Shown: positions 50,105-62,300 of the stretch, piece after piece
Layout: each line of letters starts with the position of its first letter
Numbering within the stretch: position 1 is the first letter of the stretch
DNA from: Sipunculus nudus
Taxonomy: Eukaryota > Annelida > Sipuncula > Golfingiida > Sipunculidae
Direction: 5' to 3'
Assembly: GCA_026874595.1 (NCBI GenBank)
Contig: CM049322.1
Location: forward strand, 55,738,386-55,802,385
DNA length: 64,000 nt
Translations under genes and position numbers: made by a program
Notes under the pieces: model-generated
Databases searched by the model: none
The model's input: the letters and a program-made list of their open reading frames with translations, nothing else
What the model was told of the DNA's origin: nothing

Positions 50105-50560
50105 TCCTCTGCAAGAACCGACTTCTGTAAGTCAGGGGTAGAGCGCAGTACTCAAAGCCGGGAGATCGTGGGTTCGAATCCCAGCCGCAGCGGTGAGGTT
50201 TTCCACGGTCGGCCCCCACCAAGGGTGAGCGCTCTGCAGGCGTAATTAGAAGGCTGCGCCCCACAGCCGTGTATCTCTCGCATACGAGTATGTCTTTGGA
50301 GGGGTTCCTCGGTGTTATGAACTAGCAATGGGGAAGATTATATACCCAGGACCCGCAGATGCGGAAGACACCGGGCCCGTGTGTCATCAGGATATAAAAT
50401 TTTAAAAAATGTGATAGGAAGCGTGTGCTACCGCTCCGTCAAGTAGTCCCAAATTGAAATGGAACTCTGCAAATGTACATATTTAGGTTAAGAATTAGAT
50501 AAGTCAGCAATAAAAAATGAAAGTGGTTACCTCCACCAAATAATTAAAAAAAATAAAAAG
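50105..50560 (+). repeat. tRNA-derived SINE, family member 3
   Basis: The A box-like stretch caggggtagagcgcagtact is followed by B box GGTTCGAATCC at 50172-50182, about 45 bp later, as in a tRNA. A body follows with gggtgagcgctctgcagg, then tcaagtagtcccaaa and a wobbly A-rich tail. A second weak tRNA-like start (tctgagtggtcagcatg, 49973-49989) lies just upstream and may be another SINE head. Confidence 0.75.
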
Positions 50561-51479
50561 TACTCTACATACAATTACAATGACTTACCAGAGCAGTATC
50601 TTTGAGCAAATATGTGTAATGATAATATATGTAGAACAAATGCAGAATAAAGAAAACTAACAATTTATTTTCAATTTTAATGAAATTTTAATAAAGGGGC
50701 CTCTTGGACCGTCCACCTACTAGACCGGACCTCAGCTGGACGGGATCAGGACCGCTTAAGTGATGGACCGGACCACCTGGGTCTTATCCGGTCCGGTCCG
50801 CATCTCTAACCGGAGAGCGTTTGCCCGTACTCCTAAATATTGACTATCCTTCCATCACCCCCGCATTTTCTCAGCAAACACGACCCACGTTCGCGTATAC
50901 AAAAGGAAAACAAATGGGCCATGACGCTCAGCTGTATTCAAGGAGCCTTGAACAATGGGCAAGAAGGCTTCCGGAGTGCTCAAAATCATGCATTCTGCCT
51001 ATAGCCCTTAGATATAGGCTAAAGTGACCTTAATCTACATGCAGCTGCTACCATTTGTGCCTTCCTGACTAACTGAATGTCAAAATAAAGTTATTTCACA
51101 CAGCTGCATAAAATGTGCCAGAATGACATTTCAGGTTTTCAATGAGATTTTTTAGGGAGCTCCAGGAAAGTCATGTATGAGGATTTTAGGCCAAATGGAT
51201 ACAATTTAAGGTGCCCCATCTGACTCACTTGGTGCTTAAAAATCGTGTTTTCTCCTCTAATTTGCAAAATATAGTAAACCGTGACCTAATTGACAACTGC
51301 TTCATTTAATTTCTCAAAAATAGACATCAAAATGCATAAAAAATCGAAACTAGAATGGCTTTGATTTTGCTGTGCAAAACAGATATATAAGTCTCCCCCC
51401 CCCCTGTGGGCCATCCTAAAACTTTAGGGGTAAAATATGCAATATCTCAAAACAATGAATCTAGATTTCAGCAGATTTC

Positions 51480-53470
51480 ACATTGAAGGTCAAGGTCAAG
51501 GTTACCGCTATTCGAACTCTGATGACATATTGGCAGAAAGAACTAGTGTGTCAAATTCGATGAAAAAATCGTCAGTACTAACAAAATTATGGGGGTCACA
51601 ATAAGCTTAGAATTGCATAAATTTGACCTTGACGATCAAGGTCAAGGTCACATTTTTCAAACACATCCAAGATTTCGGTAGGAAAAATGAGTGTTTCAAA
51701 TTTTGGAGGTAATTATGCAGCCCTTCAAAAGTTATTGCATTCACAAGACAATAACCAAAATTTGGGTGATTTGACCTTGATTATCTTTATTAAGGTCACC
51801 AGGTTTCAAGATCACCAGGTTTCAAACTCATCTGAGAACTTCGTAGTAATAATTGGTTTACCAAATTTAAGGACAGAATTGGAAATACTGGTACTACAAA
51901 AGTTGTGGGGTTCACAAAATTGTTACATTTTGGCAAATTTTACCTTAAAGAGAAAGGTCAAGGTCACCTAGTTTTGAACTCTGATAAAATTTTAGTAGGA
52001 AAAATTGATGTACCAAATTTGAGGAAAAAATATGAATTACTTCAAAAGTTATCTCGTCCGCAAGACAAAAATTTAATTCAGCTGATTTGAACTTGAAGAT
52101 TCTGGTCGAGGTCACCAGGTTTTAAACTCACTGAGAGCTTGGTAGGAACAACAAGTGTACCAAATTTGAGGACAAAATTGAAATACTTCAAAAGTTATTG
52201 TGTTAACAAGTCAATAACTAAAATTTGTCTTATTTTACCTCGATTTTCCTGGTCAAGGCCACCAGGTTTCAAACTTGTCTGAGAACATGATAGGAACAAT
52301 TGTTGTACCAAATTTGAGGACAAAATGGGAAATACTTCAAAAGGTTTGGGGTTCAAAAACATTTTTCCATTCCGGCAGATTTGATCTTGAAGATGATGGT
52401 CAAGGTCACCGTCTTTCAAATTCCTCTGAGAATTTGTTAGGAACAATTGGTGTACCAAATTTGAGGACAAAATGTAAAATACAGTCAAACCTGTCTGAAT
52501 GACCACCTGTGAAATGCGGGCACCTGGCTATTACGACAATAAGTCCCTTTTGAAATTCTTTTATATTATCTATAGATAAAACCTGTTAAATACGACCGCC
52601 TGACTATAACGGATTACGGGCAGTTTTTCCTTACCAAAGAGAAATAATTCTAATAACCTGACCTGCCTAATGCGGGCACTCTTTGTGCTACTCACTGACC
52701 AGCGCTGACCGGTCGATTGGCTGACAATGCGTGAAGTTGCGGTCACTTGCAACGCTTTATGTTTGTTTATGTTTCTGTTTGAACCCAAGGCGGGTAACGT
52801 GACTGGCTCACACGAACTATTAGTCCACATGAATGGAGGTACCCCGAAGTTAATTTTGATTTGTTCCTCTGTGATCCGTCTTTGATTTATTCAGTGCATT
52901 ACATCAAATTACACAGATAAGTACATGTGTGCAATTACAAAATACATGTAACACCAAGACCGTTCCCTTCTGCAAATATTTTTTTATTTATAGTCATAAA
53001 GATGGTTTGATGTGTATATTTCCGTCATACATGTCAGCTAGATTTGTGCAATTCCTAAATGTCCAGAACCTGTCAAATACGACCACCTGTCTATTATGAC
53101 CACTTTACGCAGTCCCTTGGGTGGTCGCATTAGACAGGTTCGACTGTACTTCAAAAAGTTATCGCATTCACAAACAGTAAGTATAATTTTACTGATTTGA
53201 CCTTAAAGATTCTAGTCAAGGTCACCGGTTTTCAAAATCATCTGAGAACTTGGCAGGAACAAAAGGTTAACCAAATTTGAGGACAAAATGCAGAATACCT
53301 TAGAAGTTATGGGGTTCACAAAGATTTCACATTTCAGCAGATTTTACCTTAAAAGATGAAAGCCAAGGTCATCGGTTTTTTAGCTCCTACAAGATTTTGG
53401 TTTATAACAATTGAGTGTTTCAAATTTTGGCGGAAAATATGCAGACCATAAAAAGTTATCGAGTCAACAA
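51480..53470 (+). repeat. Degenerate ~148-bp tandem satellite
   Basis: The anchor accaaattt(g/a)agga recurs at 51860, 52012, 52159, 52307 and 52454, a spacing of 147-152. It recurs at 53270, which is 149 bp on after removing the 665-bp insertion and its duplicated TA. Each unit also has a gaccttga...ggtcaaggtcacc segment and aaaagttat. Confidence 0.85.
52482..53146. mobile_element. MITE with TA target-site duplication, Tigger/pogo-like ends (665 bp)
   Basis: The ends are inverted repeats: CAGTCAAACCTGTCT at 52482 and AGACAGGTTCGACTG ending at 53146, flanked by TA on both sides (52480-52481 and 53147-53148). Sub-terminal gaccacctgt-type motifs are repeated inside. Removing it restores the 148-bp satellite unit. 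No transposase frame; an 86-codon minus frame inside is not recognisable. TIR sequence and TA preference fit pogo/Tigger-type elements. Confidence 0.82.
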
Positions 53471-53519
53471 GATATTCTACAGATGAGGATGACAATGGAG
53501 GGGGGGGGGGCGGCGGAGG

Positions 53520-54500
53520 GGCGTTGAGTCATAAAATACAGGTGACATCACCAGTTTACAAGAACTAATGAAACCCCAAATGATGAATATGCATGCAAAG
53601 AATCATGCCATTCAATGCATTTGTTATTCAGATACTGGAACTTTTGTATCAAACTTTTCATTATTCTGGGGGGTAAGTACAACCCCGAAAGCTTGGAGGA
53701 TATGGGTAACAGAGACCTTATTTCATAATTCCAAGGAGATTTTCATTGACCTCCCAGGATGTGAAGTAAGATAACTACGGTGCAAAGGTTACAATTTGTT
53801 CCTTGTGAATGGAAAGCCATTTCATTTGAAGGTCTCAAACAGAAAAAAATAATTCGTAAAAATTAGAAGAAATACAGGTGGCACCACCAGTCTGCAGGAA
53901 CTGCTGAAACACTCCATGGTCAATAGGCATGCAAAGAATCATGGTGATAAATGTATGAGTTGTTCAGATAGTGGAGCTTTTGTATCACAGTTTTAATTAT
54001 TCTTGGGGTACTTACGAGCCCCGTTGCTCATAGGATATGGGCAACAGAGACCAAATTTCAGGTTTCCACAGAGACTTTCTGAGACGATTTGTGCCTTGTT
54101 AATAAGTGACAGCATCTTTGAAGGTCTCAAAAATAGAGAAAAAACATTGTAAAAATTAGAAAAAATACAGGTGGCGGCAATAGATTTTAGAAACTGATGG
54201 TGCACTCCATGATTAATATTCATGGACAGAATCATGGTGATCAATGCAGTAGTTATTCAGATACTTGAGCTTTTGTATCAATTTTTTTATTATTTCGGAG
54301 GGGGGGGGGTATTTACGAGACCCATAGCTCAAAGAATATGGGTAGCAGAGACCTAATTTCAGGTGTCAAAGGAGATCTTTTATGGACCTCTCAGGAAGTC
54401 AACTTACAAGATTCCAGGTCCAGCGGTTACGATTTGTGCCTGTTAACGGACGGCAAGACGGACGGACAAAGAGTGATCGATATAGCTCACATGACTTTCA
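53520..54500 (+). repeat. Tandem trimer of a ~0.3-kb repeat
   Basis: Units start near 53538, 53873 and 54165 with acaggtg(a/g)c and share gaatcatg, ttcagatactggagctttt, gggt(a)nttacgag and gatatgggtaacagagacc. A terminal acggacggcaagacggacgg is shared in style with 38.0 kb. Confidence 0.75.
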
Positions 54501-55999
54501 GTCAGCTGAGCTAAAAAAATTGGCTTACAAATCTATATTTTGTATAAAACATAAGCATGAAAAAAATACAAAATTACTTTAAAGTTCCAAAGTTATATAT
54601 TATTACCTTAATATTTTGCTAAAATCTCACTTAACATAGCCTTCACTGTTATTTTGACGCTTTATTTATGAAACGTATTGACAAAAATAACTTAATAAAA
54701 TCAAGCTCATTTGATGATTCCATTACAATCATTCTTCATTTTTTGTATTGAATATTCAAAAAGTACCACAGAAATGTGTCACAAAACAGGCTGGTCTGCC
54801 ATTTAACATATTTTACATTTTAAAGTTTTGTTCAATTTAAATGTCTGAGAAGTATTTTATTAAGTGAATATAATATGAATTTCGTAACACAAAATAAAAG
54901 ACACTGCTGATGAAAAGCTGTATGTATTTATTTTCTAGCTAGTCTGCATGGTCTCTCTGAAAAGGTGAAAATACAGAAAAATGCCTCAGATATTATCAAT
55001 CACAGTGAGTCTGGTCAGATAACTAGATCTGTCATGATGTTTATAGGAACGATTGGCTGTATAGTGATAGGCGAGACTGACCATTGAGTGTTTTCTTAAG
55101 TATATTTGGAAACTCTGATAAAAAAATCTCGACTCACCAAGCTTAAAATAAATGTGTAAAGACAAATAAAATAGTTTCTGTATATAGAAAGACATTGTAG
55201 AAACATTTAGGAAAGTTGCATAGATTAACCACGAATAAACATGCATCAAATGGCAATATACTTACAGATCAAAGTGTTCCAATGTCAAAACATGATATAA
55301 AATATGTATCTTAATATAAAAATATATGCGGAATATCCGGCAGTGTTGAATCACAGTGTTCACTCTGAATAAAACTGTTCATACTTATGTATGACGTAAA
55401 CGTTAAACAACGAAGTGTTGTCATCGGTCATGTTAAAGGGTTTGCGAAGACCATGTGAATACAGTCGACAACATATTGCGTTTTGCAAAAGTATCACTGT
55501 GTCACCCGTGTCATATAAAATAACTGGTGATTAGTCAGTCTGCTTTATAATCTTCAATTTATCTCGATATCATATCAATAATTATGCAATCTCCTGTTAA
55601 ACTGGATCCTTTGCCTCCATAGACGTCACTCAGAAAATTCCAGTGCCTGATTATATACTGAACCAAGACCGTCAAAGAACCATAAATTAGTTATGTAATT
55701 TGCCGACAGGTAGCAGTGCCTTCCTAGGTGTTGCAACATGCCAATATATGCTGGTTTACTGGTAGATCTTATGTGCTTTACCGATGGGGTCGATCTACTA
55801 CAGGCTATTGCTTTCATAATGGCGACACATTAAATAGCGCTCTATAATACCTACATGAGGCATTTTTTTAATATTAACGTGACCCCTATTCCCATAAATT
55901 ACCTATCGCCTCAACACGGCTTTAGAAACGTAGCACAAGAGAGTTTTTAGAGTCCCCCCGTCCCCAACGTCCATGTTATTGATTATGATCCATATAAAA
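54501..55999. other. Non-coding stretch
   Basis: AT-rich with short frames up to 87 codons and no recognisable feature. Confidence 0.4.
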
Positions 56000-56896
56000 C
56001 GTATTTGATCACAAAATGCAATCCTGTACATTAAAGTGTCTATACCCTGTTTCTGCATGTGATATGCATATATGGGAGCGAGACCTATGAACTTGGATTC
56101 ATAAGATATATATGGTATAACACAATATAAATACGTCAAATATATACAGAAGAGCCGGAATATTACTACGTAACAGTCTAACGGAGTCAAGTGTAGTAGT
56201 GGACACATATAACTGATTCGTTTACAGGCCTATGAATGTACATAAAGGTATAAACAGTTAAACGTCACCTAATGACAACCTCCGTTTAGCTTCCAACCTA
56301 AAATAACATTCGATGTTCACGGTCCCGATTGTTTCTGCTCATTATAACAGAACTTGCTTAGACGTGCACCTTGGAAATGCGACCATTTTATCAAGGTCCC
56401 ATTGGTGGTCGTGATCGCTTGGTTTTACTGTATTCTTTAGAATTTAGTTAACTTCAATATGTACATATGACTATATACATGTGAAACCAGTGCAATACTA
56501 ACATATACATTTGGGTAATAATTAATGCATGATATTCATCGCAGTGTGAACATTTTTCATGTATTACCATGTCTTTATGTCCCCCTTCATAAGCTCAATT
56601 AATACAGAATACGCTAGTAATGCAAAAATGAATAATAATTCTCTCTATCATGTTCACTATAAATTACAAAATCAAGACTTAATTTTTCACCTCTTTGCCG
56701 ACCCTAAATCAAAAAGGGAGGACTATATAAACACTTTCTTGGATATTGTACTCAGTCTATAATAAAGAATCGGACTTCAAAAATGGTGTTTGCATCTTAG
56801 GAACTAGTGATCAGGATCAGAGAGAATAGTTATTGATGACGTAAGAACAAAGATTTGATTATGACGTCAGGTTCACGAGACCCGCTGTTTTACCTG
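56000..56896 (-). other. 3' flank of copy 2, homologous to 13.2-14.4 kb
   Basis: Several blocks are recognisably shared with the copy 1 flank in the P1 arm. Examples are 56150-56240 versus 13315-13420 (tatacagaagagc, taacagt, acaggtctatg-like) and 56455-56625 versus 13490-13640 (aatatacatttgg, taatgcataatattca, accatgtctgtatgtc). The duplication that made the two gene copies therefore includes at least 0.9 kb past the stop codon. No coding sequence is seen. A 176-bp MITE interrupts it at 56255-56430. Confidence 0.6.
56255..56430. mobile_element. Short MITE in the 3' flank of copy 2 (176 bp)
   Basis: Begins CAGTTAAACGTCACC and ends GGTTTTACTG followed by TA. Inner ends carry gaccac-like motifs (caatgggacc / ggtcccattggtgg) as in the 665-bp MITE. 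The homologous copy 1 flank near 13430 lacks it, giving an empty site. The left TA has decayed to AA. Confidence 0.65.
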
Positions 56897-57699
56897 TCAC
56901 TCTGATGAACTAGTCCCTGGCTGATTTTGTTCACTCTTTATTGGTGCAGCTGATTCTGTTGGCGTTTGATAATGCAATCTTTTGGAAGACGATGTTTCAG
57001 TGTCATCACGCCTCCTTTTTGTACCACCAGAGAGCGCTGATTTACTCGTTGAGGCGATTTCGCCGTCTGACATAACCCGAGCACAGTGGTGCAAGTCTTT
57101 TTCAGATTTCACATAGGGCTTGGGCGTTCTCTCAGTTTGATTGCTCTGTGTTAATGCATACTTCATACTTAACAAGTCAATTTCTGTGTCTGGCAGTTCT
57201 TCCTCCTGTAGTAAACTGGACAGAGTTTCCCTTGGCTCTCCCTTGAAAACATCCTCATACGGCGTTTTCCCCGCATGTGATACAGTATTTATAAACCACT
57301 GAGTATGGTTTAGATAGTACGGCAGCTTTTTTTCTCTATGATAAGGAAAATTATCCCAGATGTCCTCGATGACCTTTTTTACACCTTCTGGTTCATCAGC
57401 CGGCTGGATTCCTGCTATTATTCGGACATCTTGTAAAATTTCATTCAGTTCCTGAATAAGAAAGTGTAAGTATTCTTCATCTCCAAATCCTGATTGTAGA
57501 ATGTACGGCGGTCCAAAATCAGTAAAAATTTGACCCAACGTTGTTGCTATGGTAACGACATCGTCTTCTTTTGTCGCCCTTAAGAAGGTATATCCAGACC
57601 ATATTTCCTGATATATCAGGATTGAAGAAAATTCTCCTTCTGTGAGATTAGCAACATCCAATAACTGCAGATGACCTCGGAATTTGCAAACGCGTTCCT
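56897..57699 (-). CDS. Copy 2 terminal exon: degenerate retroelement-type integrase core with basic tail
   Basis: The acceptor tttctatag before 57699 gives phase 1 entry; the frame runs to a TGA at 56897. The open frame without splicing starts near 57661, but homology with copy 1 (a conserved RGHLxLLDVA stretch) supports the spliced start. About 266 residues. The central part follows an rve/KRBA2-like integrase core: IATTLGQIFTDFGPP, ILQSGFGDEEYLHFL, ..., LPYYLNHTQWFINT, KTPYEDVF. Catalytic positions are lost: the Asp of the QSDNG-type motif is Gly (QSGFG), the VER-type Glu is replaced (EGVKKV), and the first Asp strand is not recognisable. The C-terminus is low-complexity with a nuclear-localisation-like GGTKRRRDD. 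Joined to exons 1-4, the reading frame totals a multiple of three, so I read it as the C-terminal domain of the helicase/glycosyltransferase gene rather than a separate gene. It is probably a non-catalytic, domesticated integrase fold. Confidence 0.72.
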
Positions 57700-57972
57700 C
57701 TATAGAAATATAAATTAACCGGCTTATTTAATATCGCTCATAGCAAGGCTTCTAATAATTCAAAATTAAAACAAAATTCTTATTTAGAAATGTTATATTA
57801 AATCACTCAGCGGTCAGGAATATTAAAGAAAACCCAATAGGTTAATCTAAAGTAACTGATACTTGGCAGGTTTTATGGAACGATGTTATTTTGTACTCAT
57901 CAAGTAAATCAATGCATGCTACCCATGGTTATCTTTTTAAGGAAATAATCGAAAACCTGTTGCATTACCTAC

Positions 57973-58043
57973 CTACTTCTTCAGGAGATAACGGCAATGT
58001 TTCTTCCGAGTGTTCCTGATGGTGTTGAGATTCTTCTTCCTCT
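57973..58043 (-). CDS. Copy 2 linker exon 4 (71 nt, Glu/His-rich)
   Basis: The acceptor is tatctctttag before 58043 and the donor is GTAG/GTAGGT after 57973. It enters in phase 2 and leaves in phase 1. The peptide reads EEEESQHHQEHSEETLPL then SPEEV. The homologous 71-nt exon of copy 1 (15730-15800) sits in the 125-bp loop of palindrome P1, and a truncated relative (24177 downward) sits in the loop of P2. The intron between this exon and exon 3 is only 187 bp here. Confidence 0.65.
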
Positions 58044-58230
58044 CTAAAGAGATAAAAATACAACAAATGAAACCAGAACAACGAAATATCGCTCCCTTTG
58101 CAAAGGTTATGCAATAATTCAATTTTTCGATATCTTACAGTATGATTTGATAAACATATGTGAAATCAAGTATTCCTATTAATGAGAAATTCATAAATGC
58201 CCTGGAATGAATATTCATGAAAACTATTAC

Positions 58231-58301
58231 CCGATCTGAGGCACATTGCTCTTATCTTCTAACACTTCGTCTTTTTCATCGTCAGGGATGGCACGAGAAG
58301 T
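58231..58301 (-). CDS. Copy 2 linker exon 3 (71 nt)
   Basis: The acceptor is aaatatatttcag before 58301 and the donor is ATCGG/GTAATA after 58231. It enters in phase 0 and leaves in phase 2. The peptide starts TSRAIPDDEKDEVLEDKSN and is acidic. Copy 1 has an exon of exactly 71 nt at 25677-25747 (TTRVIPDDIQ...). The identical length and phase, with mostly conservative substitutions, indicate a real exon. Confidence 0.65.
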
Positions 58302-58918
58302 CTGAAATATATTTTGAAAATATGCACCGGCATTATCCCTTGAATCCCTATTTCATTCTCACATCTGCGACCATACCCTGTTCTATTAATGAGGGTATTG
58401 TGTGTATGAACAATCACCAACACCGCCATAAGGTGCCCTGATATATTGTTGAATGTAGACTGGTTTCTGTTATTCTAAAACGATTTCTTTTCTTAAATAT
58501 TGTGTAAAACTGGTTGCACTTGTTGAATATAAATTCCATTAATAATCTATCATATATTATCATGGTAGGACTGTAGTAATTTTAAATTCATTTCTTTCTA
58601 TCTAACAACATATTATTTTTCACTATTCTGAAAGAACGTTTGGAGACGAGCTCATTTCTGAAAAAAAAACGAGAATGGTTATGCTAGCGACATTAATTAA
58701 TAAAAATACACACATCAATGGATTATTTTGTGTCGTTTCTTTTGCCGTATAGGTCCTTTTAGAATTTATGGATCTCTTAATTCAGTTAAACAACAGATAA
58801 ATATATTGTTGATCATGCCGGGATTTAAATGAGTACAGCAAAACATAATCATTTTTATAGGATCTAAAGTAACCATAACGTTTATGCCATTTGCAAATAG
58901 TATATATTATCAGCAAAC

Positions 58919-59025
58919 CTTAGTTGATGTTTCTTCCGTTTCTGGTGCCGGGGATACATTTGAAAGTTCACTCTCTGAATTACCTGCCACCTGTTTCAGA
59001 TCACAGTCAACCGTGTTCCTACGTT
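58919..59025 (-). CDS. Copy 2 linker exon 2 (107 nt)
   Basis: The acceptor is ttcttcag before 59025 and the donor is AAG/GTTTGC at 58919/58918. The exon enters in phase 1, completing the codon begun by the last base of the large exon, and leaves in phase 0. It encodes about 35 residues rich in E, S, T and P, including VDCDLKQ and SPAPETEETSTK. Copy 1 has a homologous exon at 26507-26598 with the same phases and a clearly related peptide (DCNLKQ ... GETSPK). Conservation of frame, splice sites and peptide between paralogs is the support. No domain is recognised; it looks like a flexible acidic linker. Confidence 0.62.
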
Positions 59026-59356
59026 CTGAAGAACAACAAAAATCACTTAACAACACAGATATTTCCACATAATGCATATATCGACTCGTTTCTTTTATTA
59101 CGATTAGGTGTTTACTGATAAAGGATTTGTGTTTCAGATCTATTTGCGGCATCACTAAATTCTCTTAATCAGAATCCTCTTCGAGGTATTTTAATACCAT
59201 TTGCGACAGATTAAACGGAAAAACTGTGTCTCAAAGAAAAACAAAATCCTGTCTCGAACAATACATGACATCTAAAATTACCCATTTACTCCACCGGTGT
59301 ATGTTTCTCGATTCAGTGAAGGGTAAATGAAAACCCAACTTTTCTACATATATCTT

Positions 59357-62300
59357 TTACGAAATTAATAACCATAGGATATGCCCAATAAACCTAATCA
59401 CGCATCTTGAACCAAATCTGGATTTATTGTTTCTTAATTTGGAGTGTATCTTAATACCTTTGCCTTCCAGGTATACCACGACAGACTCAATGCCGTACAA
59501 GTGCGGATTGTGTGTGGTAATCACCTCTAGGCGTTGAGCATACTCGACTTGTTGTAGGTCGAAGAACTGTTTGATTTTCTTTAGGGTAACGAGGTTGAAT
59601 TTCCTCATAACGATAGCCGGCACGATAACTAAATACTTATTGATCTCTATTCTCTGACCATCCTGAAGAAACTGAATAATCTTGGCTTTCATATCTTCCA
59701 GAGTGTATGAAGTGACTCCATCAGTGTCATGTATAATAAAGATATTGCCTGAACCATTCGTACGCGAACACTGCCGGAGCTCCAATGACAGGTTTGAAAC
59801 ACTGTTGTCTAACATTGGCCACATGTACACCTTTCTTGGTGGCATGGATGCCTTAACCCACCTGATTAGGTGAGACAGATGATCGTCTGGCATTTCACAA
59901 AGCAGACTCAATAACAAATTAGTATCGTCTTTCCAGTAGTAGACGCAAGGACACCATGCATTTGACGGCCTCTTCGTCATGACGTATTTTGAGTATTTGC
60001 ATACCCATAGGCCATGGTCATCCGCTTCGTTGTTCAAATTACAGTCTGCAAACACTTGCCAAGGTTTGTACCGAATCCGCTTCTCTTTGAGAAGAGCAAT
60101 GTTAAGCAGAACACATGAATGTACATGGTAGTGTTTGAAAGGTCGTTTTACCAATCCAATCGTGCCACGATATTTCAAAATTCCAAGGACAGCATACTGA
60201 CGCGGAGGTCCAGTATACGAGTGAAGGCCTGATGCCTCTGATTGAAACGGTTCGTACACTTCAACAGGCGCCAAACCTTTTCCTTCCATGTGGTTTTCAA
60301 GCTGAAGCAGGACTTCTAAGAATGGCGTATTTTTCCACTTCACAGATCCTTCGTCGTCTCTCACAATTCGCCCGTATTCTTCTGATACTTTATACATTGT
60401 AGCTATGTTGTCGTCAACCATGAAAATATGTGACAGGTTTAACATTTCCGCGAAGCGTTGGATGAAGAGTCGCGCATACCCTACCCCTCCTTCGTCCACA
60501 TCCGTTTCACAATCAAGCATCTTATCCGGAAGCTCTAGGACAGCATGCGTATTCCCCCAACTGTCCTGATATGTTAAAAATTCATCCTTTCTCACCACTA
60601 CTATGTGAACATATCCAAAGGGAATCGGGTTATTTGTGTTTTGGTCGAGCTTGACCATGGCATGCCGCCAGTTTAAACATCCTGTGACCGAGCGATTGAA
60701 AGACGGCATGAAGATCCAGTTGTTTAGAATCTGGTTGTCGGTGACGGAATTTTCTTGAAAACCAATAAACTGCAGTAAGTCAGGAAATAGTTCCAGCAGT
60801 CTTTTCAGCAATGGACGAAAGTACTGTGAGGGGTGATTTGGGACTGACATCCTCAGTTTTTCAGACGAAAAAGAGGACGACATTTCTACAAGTACATTAT
60901 CATCACTTCCATGACACTCTGCACACCTGTGGGTGCTGTCATAGGCTCTATATTTGTTCTCCGTTCCATGCAACATTTCAATAAAATTAAGTCTTTTCGT
61001 TTTACTTTTTGGAACAAAATCCCTCATCAAATTTTCTGGTTTGACATTTTGTCTGTACGGCCCGTACGCTTTTGCGTATTTCGAATCGGGAAGATATTTT
61101 GATATTCTGTCCTGGGCCTGCTCCTTCAGATATTTCCAATAAGGATATTGCCATAGCTGTGCATCATCTTGTGATACCTCTTCAATATCTACCTTAGTAT
61201 CAGAATCTTCTTCACTCTCGTCTTCTGATTCCCATTCTATGTCATTCGTATTGATCCTCCCCTCTCTGAGGATTTCTTTGCGTAAGGTAGATATCACAAG
61301 CAGGTACACGCCTGTCTTTCCAATTTGTGGCTCAGCGTCCAATAAAATTCTATTTTTATGCTGTTCGACATTTTCCCGGTCATAATTTGACACAGAGGGT
61401 GCCATCATTCCCGCTCCTACTTTTTCTGTTCCCGGAAGTGAGCCGTTTGGTTGCTTTTTCTTTCTTGCGACATGCGGATCTATCATTTTTTTCTCCATAA
61501 AACCCCCATAGTAGGATGCACTCTTCATAAGAAATTCCTTCAGTTTCTTTTCTAATTCTGTCCCAACAAGAGCATAAGGCAAACGATCCCTGGTGTCACG
61601 ATAACGGCACATACGACCTAGTTCCTGAACAACGGTAGAGAGTCTAATTCGTGCAGACTTAGTGTTATACTGCAGTCTAAGATCCATCACGTTGAACGTG
61701 CTTGGAAAGGTGTCGCCCATTCGACCCTTTTCTACAAGGATCAGTATGCATGGCAGCCCCTCGAGGTCAGAGTATTGACCTATCGTTTTGTGTAAATGGT
61801 CACATTTTCCACATCGAAGACATGAATCCGATGCTTCGTACTTCCTACAGGAGCACCTTTCATAGGTGTCTGGGTGTCTATACGTACAAGCTTTATACTG
61901 TAGCGCTTGGTGTATACGATAGATAGGAGTACTTGCTTGACTTGACGAGCCACCAGTAATTTCTGTTTTTGCAAGTGTAAAATTTTCGAAGTCCCTGAGT
62001 ACCTCGTATGCGTGTACACCTGATACTTTCCTTGCCAGTATCAGTGAGGAGTAGAAGCAGTTGCCTGTAGCGACAGTAGGTGTCCTTACAATTTTCATGT
62101 GACCAGATAATTTTCCATCCTGTGAATGTACCGTCATCAGGTCATCCACAATGCGAGCCGTTTCATTCTCTATTATAGTATTATCTTTCATATGTTGGAT
62201 GTTTCTCATGACTCTTTCTGAGAACACTTCCTCTACCGTCATAAGAAGCTCCTCATTACTAAGTATCGCTTTGAGACTTTGGTATTCCCAAATAGCTGCA

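Noticed and set aside
50079-50264. Minus-strand frame with CGWDSNPRSPGFEYC
   Set aside because: A typical spurious frame from a tRNA-derived SINE.
50690-50815. GGACCGG-rich stretch as a regulatory element
   Set aside because: Looks like a piece of an interspersed repeat; no boundaries or function visible.
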